From contig NZ_RDSD01000001.1 of the NCBI RefSeq assembly GCF_003712195.1, positions 496,001 to 560,000 of the forward strand: DNA of 64,000 nt, given 5' to 3'. How positions within the stretch are numbered: position 1 is the stretch's first letter; each line of letters begins with the position of its first letter. This document shows positions 29,305 to 37,839 of the stretch, in pieces. Under the pieces are notes generated by a model. That model was not told the DNA's origin. It worked only from the letters and a program-made list of their open reading frames with translations, and did no database searches. The DNA is from Proteiniphilum sp. X52. Its GTDB lineage: Bacteria > Bacteroidota > Bacteroidia > Bacteroidales > Dysgonomonadaceae. The translations under genes and the position numbers were made by a program.

Positions 29305-31428
29305 ATGAAGAGTAAATCACTATTTATGGCAATTATTATTACCGGGAGCATGCTGGCTTGCAACGAAGCTTCCCTGACGCCGGCTTCCAAGGAGGCGGCT
29401 AAAAAAGCGAATAAAGAGCTGACCGAGACGATAGGCAAGGCAAAACTCACTATAAATGAAGGTGTCATGACGCCTGAAATCCTTTACAGTTTTGGCCGGG
29501 TAGGGAGTGTGGAGGTCTCGCCCGACAAATCGCATATCCTCTATCAGGTGACTTATGTGAGTGTTCCGCAGAATAAAACCAACTCGGAGTTGTTTATCAT
29601 GAAAAGCGACGGCTCGGAGAAGAAACAACTCACCATCACCCATACCCAGGAAAATAACCCGCAATGGATCGCAGAGGGTAAAAAGATAGCCTTCCTTAGC
29701 AATGAGACCGGTTCTTCGCAGATATGGACCATTAATCCTGATGGGGGAGGGATGAAGCAGATATCCAATGTGGAAGGGGGAATCGATGGATTTAAATATT
29801 CTCCTGACGGGAAGAAAGTGCTGTTCATCAAAAGTGTGAAAACGGTGGAGACGGCTGCCGAAAAATATCCCGACCTGCCGGATGCGTCGGGTAGGATAGT
29901 AGACGATCTGATGTACAAGCATTGGGACAAGTGGGTGGAAAGCGTGCCCCATCCCTTTGTGGCTGATCTTTCAGGTAATAAGTTGTCAAATATAAAAGAT
30001 CTTTTGGAGGGAGAGCCCTATGAAGCGCCGATGGCACCCTTGGGAGGCATAGAGCAACTTGCCTGGAGCCCCGACGGCAAAACGATTGCCTACACATCCC
30101 GCAAAAAGACAGGAAAAGAGTACGCTCTTTCTACTAATTCCGATATTTATTTTTACGATGTGCAAAGCCGTCAGACTCGAAATATGACTGAGGGGATGAT
30201 GGGGTACGACGTGAATCCTCGGTTCTCGCCCGATGGGAAATATCTTGCCTGGCAGAGTATGGAACGCGACGGATATGAAGCCGACAAGAACCGGTTGTTC
30301 GTCATGGATCTGGCCACAGGCGAAAAGACCTATGTGACGGAACAGTTCGATTACAATACTGATGATTTTGTCTGGAGCAGTGACAACCGTACTATTTATA
30401 TGGTGTCGTCCGTAAAAGGAACCACTCAGTTGCATGCGGCAGATATCGTCACCAAAGAGATCACTCCCGTTACTCAGGGAAAATACGACTATACCTCTGT
30501 TGCCCTGGGAAATGGCAAACTCATCGCGAAACGGCACTCCATGTCACAACCCGCGGAGATCTACAGTGTGGATATTGCCTCGGGCCAGGCTACCGAAATA
30601 TCGTTTGAAAATAAAGAGATACTCGACCGGCTGCGAATGGGAGAGGTGGAAGAGCGCTGGATCACCACTACCGATGGCAAGGAGATGCTCACATGGGTGG
30701 TCTATCCACCCGATTTCGATCCTAAAAAGAGCTATTCGGCTCTCTTGTATTGTCAGGGAGGCCCACAGAATATGGTAAGCCAGTTCTGGTCTTACCGGTG
30801 GAATCTCCAGATGATGGCAGCCAATGGTTATATCGTGGTGGCGCCCAACCGCCGCGGCTTGCCCGGATTCGGACAGGAATGGCTCGAACAGATCAGCGGT
30901 GATTACGGCGGACAGGATATGCGGGATTATCTCACAGCCATCGATGCTCTTGCCCAGGAACCCTATGTCGATGAAACCCGCTTGGGCTGTACCGGGGCAA
31001 GTTATGGCGGTTTTTCCGTTTATTGGCTTGCCGGAAATCACGACGGGCGATTTAAAGCGTTTTTGTCGCATGCGGGGATCTTCAATCTGGAAGCGCAATA
31101 TCTGGAGACGGAAGAGATGTTCTTTGCCAACTGGGATATGGGGGGCCCATTCTGGGATAAGTCAAATGCCATTGCACAACGCACCTATGCCAATTCTCCC
31201 CATAGGTTCATAGACAGATGGGACACACCGATCATGATTACCCATGGTGAATACGACTATCGTATTCTGGCTTCGCAAGGAATGATGGCGTTCAATGCCG
31301 CCCAATTGAGAGGTATTCCGTCGCGGATGCTTATCTTCCCCGACGAGAATCATTGGATCACCAAGCCTCAGAACGGAGTCCTTTTTCAGCGCGAGTTCTT
31401 CCGCTGGTTTGATGAGTGGTTGAAGTAA
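29305..31428 (+). CDS. S9 family prolyl-oligopeptidase-type serine peptidase, lipoprotein
   Basis: 707 residues. Lipobox GSMLAC gives Cys19. A seven-bladed beta-propeller (about 50-430, with repeated SPDGKxxAYxS motifs of TolB/WD40 type) precedes an alpha/beta-hydrolase domain with Ser566 in GASYGGF, Asp651 in GEYDYRI and His683 in DENHWI. It should remove dipeptides or acyl-amino acids from peptides at the cell envelope. The fold and motif set match dipeptidyl peptidases such as DPP-5/acylaminoacyl peptidase. Neighbours give no further hint. Confidence 0.92.
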   Translation: MKSKSLFMAIIITGSMLACNEASLTPASKEAAKKANKELTETIGKAKLTINEGVMTPEILYSFGRVGSVEVSPDKSHILYQVTYVSVPQNKTNSELFIMKSDGSEKKQLTITHTQENNPQWIAEGKKIAFLSNETGSSQIWTINPDGGGMKQISNVEGGIDGFKYSPDGKKVLFIKSVKTVETAAEKYPDLPDASGRIVDDLMYKHWDKWVESVPHPFVADLSGNKLSNIKDLLEGEPYEAPMAPLGGIEQLAWSPDGKTIAYTSRKKTGKEYALSTNSDIYFYDVQSRQTRNMTEGMMGYDVNPRFSPDGKYLAWQSMERDGYEADKNRLFVMDLATGEKTYVTEQFDYNTDDFVWSSDNRTIYMVSSVKGTTQLHAADIVTKEITPVTQGKYDYTSVALGNGKLIAKRHSMSQPAEIYSVDIASGQATEISFENKEILDRLRMGEVEERWITTTDGKEMLTWVVYPPDFDPKKSYSALLYCQGGPQNMVSQFWSYRWNLQMMAANGYIVVAPNRRGLPGFGQEWLEQISGDYGGQDMRDYLTAIDALAQEPYVDETRLGCTGASYGGFSVYWLAGNHDGRFKAFLSHAGIFNLEAQYLETEEMFFANWDMGGPFWDKSNAIAQRTYANSPHRFIDRWDTPIMITHGEYDYRILASQGMMAFNAAQLRGIPSRMLIFPDENHWITKPQNGVLFQREFFRWFDEWLK

Positions 31429-31525
31429 ACCGCGACCTCCCCGTGGGATTGTTTTGGTATGAAACCGACATGTTTACAATAATCATTACACACCCGAAGG
31501 GAATGAATATTTTGAACATCAAAGG

Positions 31526-31558
31526 TTCCATATACCGAAATAAAATAATCATATGAAA
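31526..31558. repeat. Dispersed 33-nt repeat, copy 2
   Basis: Matches the copy at 10066-10105 (TTCCATATACCGAAATAAA then ATAATCATATGAAA). The rest of the 300-base gap 31429-31728 holds only this and the tRNA promoter. Confidence 0.7.
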
Positions 31559-31642
31559 TAGATGGTTTTTGTGAAAGAGGGCTCTATTTTGAATGGCGAG
31601 TGTGAAAAAGTGAATTTTGGCAGAAAAAATCCCCTCAAAAGT

Positions 31643-31672
31643 TTTGTAATTCTGAAATTATCCTTACCTTTG
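31643..31672 (+). promoter_or_regulatory. tRNA-Asp promoter
   Basis: TTTG (31643-31646), 18 bases, TACCTTTG (31665-31672), about 50 bases before the tRNA. Confidence 0.6.
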
Positions 31673-31728
31673 CACTCGCTATCGAAAACTGTTCACGGAG
31701 GTGAAGGTCTTCCATAGCGACCAAAAAC

Positions 31729-31802
31729 GGTGTGGTAGTTCAGTTGGTTAGAATACCTGCCTGTCACGCAGGGGGTCGCGGGTTCGAGTCCCGTCCATAC
31801 CG
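31729..31802 (+). tRNA. tRNA-Asp (anticodon GTC)
   Basis: 74 nt. Acceptor GGTGTGG pairs with CCATACC (one G-T wobble), D arm AGTTCAGTTGGTTAGAAT, anticodon stem CCTGC/GCAGG with loop CTGTCAC, T arm GCGGGTTCGAGTCCCGT, discriminator G. CCA is not encoded. Own promoter and terminator; a degraded foreign-looking segment begins right after it. Confidence 0.97.
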
Positions 31803-31813
31803 CTAAAAACATA

Positions 31814-31847
31814 AAAGAGAGTACTATTTTAGTATTCTCTTTTTTTA
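31814..31847 (+). terminator. Intrinsic terminator after tRNA-Asp
   Basis: 13-bp stem AAAGAGAGTACTA / TAGTATTCTCTTT with one wobble pair, then seven T. Confidence 0.88.
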
Positions 31848-31962
31848 TGTCTATCCCAGAATACTACTGATAATCAATGTGTTATAAAGTGAAAAAGTGC
31901 AATCTATCAAACCAGTTGAATACCATTTGGTAAGACTTGTATCCAAGTTTGGTTCACTTTAA

Positions 31963-32010
31963 TGCTACATTTTCTGCTACACTGCTTTTTCTGAAATAAA
32001 AAATGTAGCA
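31963..32010. repeat. TGCTACATTTT inverted repeat, possible recombinase binding sites
   Basis: Perfect 11-bp arms TGCTACATTTT (31963-31973) and AAAATGTAGCA (32000-32010). The heptamer TGCTACA recurs at 31975 and again near 32087, making four sites within 130 bp just downstream of a tRNA gene. Tyrosine integrases often have such arm sites beside att. Confidence 0.5.
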
Positions 32011-32108
32011 ATGAGTACCGGTTGAACATTATTTGACTACTCATATCTAATTCATAATTAAATTATTATGTCGAACTTTGTGGCAAAATGCTACAGAAAA
32101 ATTAAATT

Positions 32109-32217
32109 ATGAAAGCGGTATTTAAAATTTCGTACTACTTACAAGGGCAAGTTTCCAAAAGTCAATGTTGAGAGTACGGAAGATGATGATATTGATGATT
32201 TACATTTCTGAAAATCG
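32109..32217 (+). pseudogene. Coding relics of unknown origin downstream of tRNA-Asp
   Basis: ATG at 32109 opens 20 codons reading MKAVFKISYYLQGQVSK, faintly like the arm-binding N terminus of Bacteroidetes integrases. A shifted frame from about 32127 continues as KFPKVNVESTEDDDIDDLHF and stops at 32212. Neither is long enough to identify. The wider gap 31848-32241 has no other gene. Confidence 0.25.
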
Positions 32218-32241
32218 ACTAAAAAACTGTACATTTGCAGT

Positions 32242-33141
32242 ATGTTATATTACAGGAGAAAAATAGTATTGGCTTTACTGGAAGTGTTTGACGAACAACT
32301 GACGGCAAAGAGTTTGCAGAAGTTTCTGTTTCTGTTTACCCGTGTGCAGTCGGTTAAAGCGTTCGATTTTATACCTTGTCGTTACGGTTGCTTCTCGTTT
32401 CAAGCTGATCAGGATTTGTCTACCATGGCGAAATATGGTTATCTTGAAATATCCGAGCATCAGAGTGGTAGATTTATAAAACTTAAACAAAGAGGAAAAT
32501 ATCTGGAAATGTTTGATAAATCCGATCGTCAGGCGTTACTCGATGTAAAAGCCGAATTTGGTTCGATGTCTCAGACCGATTTAATACGCTATACTTATCA
32601 AAAATATCCTTATTTTGCCATCAATAGCTCAATTGCCAATGAGTTGCTGACGAAAGATGAATTAGCCCGAGTAGAAGAACAAAAACGCGTGTTCACAGAA
32701 CCCCAGTTGTTTAGTATCGGTTACGAGGGTATCTCGCTTGAGACATATATAAATAAACTGATAATAAATGATGTGCACGTCTTATGTGATGTGCGCAAAA
32801 ATGCTTTCAGTCAGAAATTCGGATTCTCAAAAAGCCAGTTGCAAAAAGCCTGTACGGGTGTTGGTATTCGCTATAAGCATATACCGGAATTGGGAATAGA
32901 ATCAGAAAAGCGCCAGGAATTGTATTCGCAAGCCGATTATGATTGTCTGTTTGAGAACTACGAAAAAACAACGCTGAAAAAAAATAAAGAGGCGCTATTG
33001 AAAATAAGAGCGCTGATTGAAACCTATGGCCGGGTGGCTGTTACCTGTTTCGAAAAAAATCCGCATCAATGCCATCGTACGCATGTTGCCAATGCATTGA
33101 TGCAGTTACCTGATATTGACTATTCGTTTAAACTATTGTAG
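32242..33141 (+). CDS. DUF488 domain protein with an N-terminal winged-helix-like region
   Basis: 299 residues. The C-terminal part (about 155-299) is a DUF488 domain: FSIGYEGISLETYINKL, VLCDVRKNAFSQKFGFSK, GIRYKHIPELGI and CFEKNPHQCHR with the conserved Cys and His-Arg. The first 110 residues (LTAKSLQKFLFLFT, YGCFSFQADQDL) look like the small helical/winged domain often fused to it. The biochemical role of DUF488 is unknown; members frequently sit in phage or defence contexts. The start codon of its partner gene follows the stop after only 2 bases (33144), so they were one operon. It seems intact while its partner is not. Confidence 0.75.
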   Translation: MLYYRRKIVLALLEVFDEQLTAKSLQKFLFLFTRVQSVKAFDFIPCRYGCFSFQADQDLSTMAKYGYLEISEHQSGRFIKLKQRGKYLEMFDKSDRQALLDVKAEFGSMSQTDLIRYTYQKYPYFAINSSIANELLTKDELARVEEQKRVFTEPQLFSIGYEGISLETYINKLIINDVHVLCDVRKNAFSQKFGFSKSQLQKACTGVGIRYKHIPELGIESEKRQELYSQADYDCLFENYEKTTLKKNKEALLKIRALIETYGRVAVTCFEKNPHQCHRTHVANALMQLPDIDYSFKLL

Positions 33142-33143
33142 AC

Positions 33144-33503
33144 ATGGCATTGACTAAAGTCCTCATTACCGTCAAAACATATCCAACCTTTCCGAGAAAT
33201 ACGATGAGTTGGTCTGTACTGCCGGTTTTAGGGAAGATGGTTCATGGATTCGTATTTTCCCGGTACCATTCCGTAAACTCGATTATCAGAATCAATTCGA
33301 GAAATGGCAATGGATAGAAATCGATTTGGTGAAAAATACGTCCGACTTTCGACCTGAAAGTTATCGTCCAACGGATTTGGATAGAGAAATCCGTATGCTC
33401 GATAAGATTGATACCAAAGGTGATTGGGCCAAAAGAAAACTACATATCGGCGATACGATTTGGGATAATATGACTGAGTTGATAGCCGCTGCGAAAGACC
33501 CGA
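33144..33503 (+). pseudogene. Frameshifted partner of the DUF488 gene
   Basis: Begins MALTKVLITVKTYPT in one frame and continues in the next as LSEKYDELVCTAGFREDGSW and RIFPVPFRKLDYQNQFEKW. The break is at about 33188, explained by loss of one C in an ACC-CTT context. The 3' end is also lost: after AAAKDPN the sequence passes directly into hsdR. I do not know a function; genes with the VKTYP and IFPVPFR phrases occur beside DUF488 genes. Two independent lesions mark it as dead. Confidence 0.65.
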
Positions 33504-34355
33504 ATCGCCGAATCCCATATAGAGGAGTTTGCCATAGAATTGCTCGAAAGAACGGGCTATGAATATATCTATGCTCCGAATATTGCTCCCGATGGTGAAA
33601 CGCCCGAGCGAGAGAGTTACGAACAGGTAGTATTGATTGACCGTCTTCGTCGTGTAGTCAAACGCATTATTCCGACTATCCCTACAGAGCAGCAGGAAGA
33701 GGTCATCCGGGAAATTCAGCGTATTGCATCACCCGAATTGATCTCGAATAACGAGACTTTCCATCGCTATTTGACGGACGGTATTCCGGTAAATTACTAA
33801 CAAGACAGTAGCGAACGTGGTGAGCTGGTCTGGTTGGTTGATTTTCAGGATCCATTGAACAATAAATTCGTGGTTAGTAACCAGTTTACCGTCATTGAGA
33901 ATCACCACAAGAAGCGTCCTGACGTTTTACTGTTTGTAAATGGTCTGCCTTTGGTCTTGGTTGAGTTGAAAAATGCCACGGATGAAAATGCTACCGTGAA
34001 TGCTGCCTTTCGACAAATGGAGACTTACAAGTCGCAGATTCCTTCACTATTTACGTACAATGCCTTGCTGATTATCTCGGATGGATTAGAGGCAAAGGCC
34101 GGATCTCTTTCGGCAGGATTAAGCCGTTTTCTGGCATGGAAGTCTGCCGATGGTGAGACGGAGGCATCTCATCTGTTCAGCCAACTCGAAACGATGGTTA
34201 CCGGGATGCTGAATAAAGAAACGCTACTCGATTTGATTCGCCATTTCATCGTTTTAGCGCTTGTCGGTAGCGAGAACCGGATCAAGAAAATAACCAATGA
34301 TATTGTCAGTCATTTCGAAGTTGTTGTGTTTTCATTCAACTGTCAATCATATTAA
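33504..34355 (+). pseudogene. hsdR: Type I restriction endonuclease subunit HsdR, multiply broken
   Basis: Starts IAESHIEEFAIELLERTGYE, a few residues into a normal HsdR, then RESYEQVVLIDRLRR. An in-frame TAA at 33798-33800 replaces what should be a Gln codon in GIPVNY-Q-QDSSERGELVW. The nuclease core follows: RPDVLLFVNGLPLVLVELKN (PD-ExK with ELK). At about 34257 the text jumps from LLDLIRHFIVLA to VGSENRIKKITNDIVSHFE, which belongs about 300 residues later in the family, so the first motor domain is deleted; the rest is lost. No hsdM or hsdS is seen. Confidence 0.82.
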
Positions 34356-34653
34356 TAGGTGGAGCGGGTTTGATTTGTATTTGGTTAATATCTGTTATCT
34401 AACTCAAAGGTTGACTGAATGATGCCCACCCAAGTGCGAATTGAAACTAGTTTATATTATTTATTCCTTAATAGTGATTGATATTCAGTGTTCTGAGGTT
34501 TAAAATAATGAAGCTGTTTAGTGTTTTGTACCTGTCGAAAATTGTTTTCAAAAATACATCATGACGTTTTTTGAGGATATGTTTTCGTTTTTTTTTGTTT
34601 TTTTTTAGAAAGAATCATTGTTATTTTGTTTCTGTAATTTAATTTTTGTACAT
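34356..34653. other. Intergenic, no gene seen
   Basis: Contains a short hydrophobic frame fragment (LIGGAGLICIWLI, about 34354-34392) and a 20-base T-rich tract (34589-34608) before the second susC. Nothing else recognised. Confidence 0.6.
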
Positions 34654-37600
34654 ATGAAATTCAATCATTTATTTTTAGCTAATCTGTTGCTGTTCTTGCT
34701 TTTTTTCTTGGATGTCAATTTGTATGCTCAAAATCAGGGAATTCATGGAAGAGTGACGGATGAAGGTGGCGAACCTATTATTGGAGCCTCGGTTAAAGTA
34801 AAATCTTCGAGTATTTTGGGGACTGTTACCGATATGGATGGTAATTTCGACCTTAGCGCAATCCCATTAAATTCGGTATTGGTCATATCGTTCATAGGAT
34901 ATGAAACGGTTGAGGTTCCGGTCCAGAACCGATCCGACATCCGCGTTGTCCTCAAAGAGACCTCTTCTCAATTAGATGAAGTTGTGGTGATCGGGTATAG
35001 TTCGGTCCGACGAAAAGATTTGACAGGCTCTGTGGGGACGGCCAATGTGAACGATATGGCGAAAGCTCCCACAACGTCGTTTGCCGAGGCGTTGGCCGGG
35101 CGAATTGCCGGTGTCAATGTGTCGAGTTCGGACGGTCAACCGGGAGCAACTCCGAATATTGTGGTGAGAGGTCCCGGCTCCCTTACCCAAAGCGTATCGC
35201 CTTTGTTCGTAATAGACGGATTTCCTATTGAGGACTTTGACCCTACCACGTTAAATTCCGATGATATCGAATCCATTTCGGTATTGAAGGACGCCTCTTC
35301 CACGTCGATTTACGGCTCCCGGGCTGCGAATGGGGTCATTCTGGTGCAGACCAAGAGAGGCAGGGTTGGTGCGCCGGTGATTACTTTCGGTTTATCGATG
35401 GGCACACAATTGGAGGCCAAAAAGATGGATTTGATGTCTCCTTATGAATTTCTGCTATACCAGCAGGAACGTTTTGGTGACGACGCCATCTCCCAATACG
35501 TTTCGGACGATATGACGATAGAGGATTACAGGAATGTGAAAGGATTGGATTTTCAGGATTACGTGTTCAACAAAGGACGGGTGGACAACTATTCGCTTTC
35601 GATTCGGGGAGGAACGCAACAGACACGCTACTCCGTATCCGGTTCATTCCTAGATCAGAAAGGTATCATTGTAAATACAGGGTTGAAAAAATATATTGGA
35701 CAAGTGTCTATAGATCAGGCAATCAGTGAAAAACTGAATGCGGGATTTACGGTCGGTTATACGGGAATGAAATCATGGGGGCAGGTAATCAGCGCCTCCT
35801 CTTCCAATAACACATCGAGTAAAGTCATGTTCCGGACCTGGGCTTATCGGCCAATCAACTATTTGGGCTCGGATGTCAGTCTGTTGGATGCCGATGCCGA
35901 CGAGAGTTCCATCACCGGTTCCGACTACAGGGTCAATCCGTTCATAGACCTTGAAAACCAATACACACCTAATTATACGAATATTTTCAATGGGCAGACG
36001 TCTCTCGTTTATCATATCACCGACGATTTGACCTTGAAACTGACCGGCGGTACGAGAAGGAACAACTACCGTAACGAGCGGTTCTACAATTCGAAAACCA
36101 TTCAAGGCAGTCCGCTCAATCCGAACAATAGGAACGGAATATACGGGTCCATCTCGAATATTTACAGGAATGACCTGATGACCGACAATACGCTCACTTA
36201 CAGGAAAAAATTTGCAAATGCGCATGATTTGACGGCATTGGTTCTGATGAGCATGCAAGAGAGCGAAACCAAGACGAATGGTTACAGTAGCCGTTTCCTG
36301 CCTAACGAGAGCATGGGGATTGCCGGTCTTGACCAAGGCACTCCTTACGATGCGGTGAGCAAAGAAACGAGTAATACCAGGGCTTCCTATGGGGGACGAT
36401 TGGATTATGGTTATCTGTCGAAATATCTACTAACCTTGACTTTTAGGGCCGACGGCTCCTCAAAATTTCCCAAAAACAACAAATGGGGGTATTTTCCCGG
36501 TGTCGCGGCCGCTTGGAACGCCAAGAACGAATCTTTCTTGAAAGAGGTTAAACCGATTTCTAACTTGAAACTAAGAGGCAGTTATGGCGTTGTGGGGAAT
36601 GATCGTGTTTCCGATTTCGCATCGTTGGCCGAGTTGACTTACGCGCTGAGCGGATACTCTTTCAACAACCAGACACCCGAACCGATGGTTTACCAGAAAA
36701 CGATGGAGAATATAAACCTCTCATGGGAGCGAACGAAATCGACCGATATCGGACTTGAATTGGGTTTGTTTGACAACCGGATTGAGATAATGACAGACAT
36801 ATACCGGCGTAAAACGAATAATTTGCTGCTGAATGCAACACTCCCTACCAGTTCCGGATTCAGTTCGGCGTACAAAAATATCGGCGAGTTAGAGAACAAG
36901 GGCCTTGAGATAACTCTCAACACGGTCAATATCAAAAATAAGGACTTCAAATGGGAAAGCTCGTTTAACATCAGCTTCAATAGAAACAAGATATTGGCAT
37001 TGAACGACGGTCAGTCTTCTCTGAAAAATGCCATAACGACGGACGCTAACTATACCGACTATCTTTATATTTCGGAGATAGGCAGGCCCTCGGGGATGAT
37101 GATCGGATATATTTGGGAAGGAAATTACCAGTATGACGATTTTGACAATCCGGCACCAGGTGTCTATATCTTGAAAGACAACGTGCCGACAAACGGCAAT
37201 TCGCGTACCGCCATACAGCCGGGCGATATCAAATATCGGGACTTGAACGGTGACGGCATCGTCAATGCATCGGACAAGACGATTATCGGGCGCGGACAGC
37301 CGATTCATACCGGAGGATTCAGCAACAATTTGAAATATCGGAATTTCACGTTGAATGTGTTTTTCCAATGGTCGTACGGTGCAGATATCTATAACGCGAA
37401 CAGAATCACTTTTGAGGGTAACTCGAACGGCCGCTCCAATATGAACCAGTTTGCAAGCTATGTGAACAGATGGTCGCCGGAAAATCAGACGAATGAAAAT
37501 TTCAGAGCGGGCGGACAAGGTCCTATCGGCTATCATTCCTCGAAATATGTGGAGGACGGTTCCTACCTGCGTCTGAAAACCGTTTCACTCGACTATACCG

Positions 37601-37830
37601 TACCAAGCCGATTATTAACCCGCTTCTACATTAAGGGGCTTTCGCTGAATGTGGCTATGCAGAACCTCTATACATGGACCAATTATTCGGGATTAGATCC
37701 GGAAGTATCTACTCAGAGCAGTAGCTTAACGTCCACTTCTGCCCAGAACGGTATCTTAACGCCCAATTATGACTATTCGGCCTATCCGCGGGCGATTACC
37801 ATTGTAGGGGGGATCAAATTGACATTTTAA
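34654..37830 (+). CDS. SusC/RagA-type TonB-dependent transporter (second locus)
   Basis: 1058 residues from the ATG at 34654; a TTG upstream would put charged-free residues before the signal peptide. Signal peptide ends DVNLYAQ. Carboxypeptidase-regulatory-like domain (GIHGRVTDEGGEPIIGASV), then the SusC box SSQLDEVVVIGYSSVRRKDLTG, plug (ALAGRIAGVNV, VRGPGSLTQSVSPLFVIDG, GSRAANGVILVQTK) and a long barrel ending GGIKLTF. Works with the SusD-like lipoprotein encoded 9 bases downstream. Substrate unknown; the locus has no enzyme gene. Confidence 0.95.
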   Translation: MKFNHLFLANLLLFLLFFLDVNLYAQNQGIHGRVTDEGGEPIIGASVKVKSSSILGTVTDMDGNFDLSAIPLNSVLVISFIGYETVEVPVQNRSDIRVVLKETSSQLDEVVVIGYSSVRRKDLTGSVGTANVNDMAKAPTTSFAEALAGRIAGVNVSSSDGQPGATPNIVVRGPGSLTQSVSPLFVIDGFPIEDFDPTTLNSDDIESISVLKDASSTSIYGSRAANGVILVQTKRGRVGAPVITFGLSMGTQLEAKKMDLMSPYEFLLYQQERFGDDAISQYVSDDMTIEDYRNVKGLDFQDYVFNKGRVDNYSLSIRGGTQQTRYSVSGSFLDQKGIIVNTGLKKYIGQVSIDQAISEKLNAGFTVGYTGMKSWGQVISASSSNNTSSKVMFRTWAYRPINYLGSDVSLLDADADESSITGSDYRVNPFIDLENQYTPNYTNIFNGQTSLVYHITDDLTLKLTGGTRRNNYRNERFYNSKTIQGSPLNPNNRNGIYGSISNIYRNDLMTDNTLTYRKKFANAHDLTALVLMSMQESETKTNGYSSRFLPNESMGIAGLDQGTPYDAVSKETSNTRASYGGRLDYGYLSKYLLTLTFRADGSSKFPKNNKWGYFPGVAAAWNAKNESFLKEVKPISNLKLRGSYGVVGNDRVSDFASLAELTYALSGYSFNNQTPEPMVYQKTMENINLSWERTKSTDIGLELGLFDNRIEIMTDIYRRKTNNLLLNATLPTSSGFSSAYKNIGELENKGLEITLNTVNIKNKDFKWESSFNISFNRNKILALNDGQSSLKNAITTDANYTDYLYISEIGRPSGMMIGYIWEGNYQYDDFDNPAPGVYILKDNVPTNGNSRTAIQPGDIKYRDLNGDGIVNASDKTIIGRGQPIHTGGFSNNLKYRNFTLNVFFQWSYGADIYNANRITFEGNSNGRSNMNQFASYVNRWSPENQTNENFRAGGQGPIGYHSSKYVEDGSYLRLKTVSLDYTVPSRLLTRFYIKGLSLNVAMQNLYTWTNYSGLDPEVSTQSSSLTSTSAQNGILTPNYDYSAYPRAITIVGGIKLTF

Positions 37831-37839
37831 ATTAAAAAA

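Noticed and set aside
31803..32241. Complete integrase gene beside tRNA-Asp
   Set aside because: Only a 20-codon scrap resembles an integrase start; no catalytic Arg-His-Arg-Tyr region is present.
34354..34392. Small membrane protein LIGGAGLICIWLI
   Set aside because: About 13 residues with no start codon or context; noted only as a fragment.
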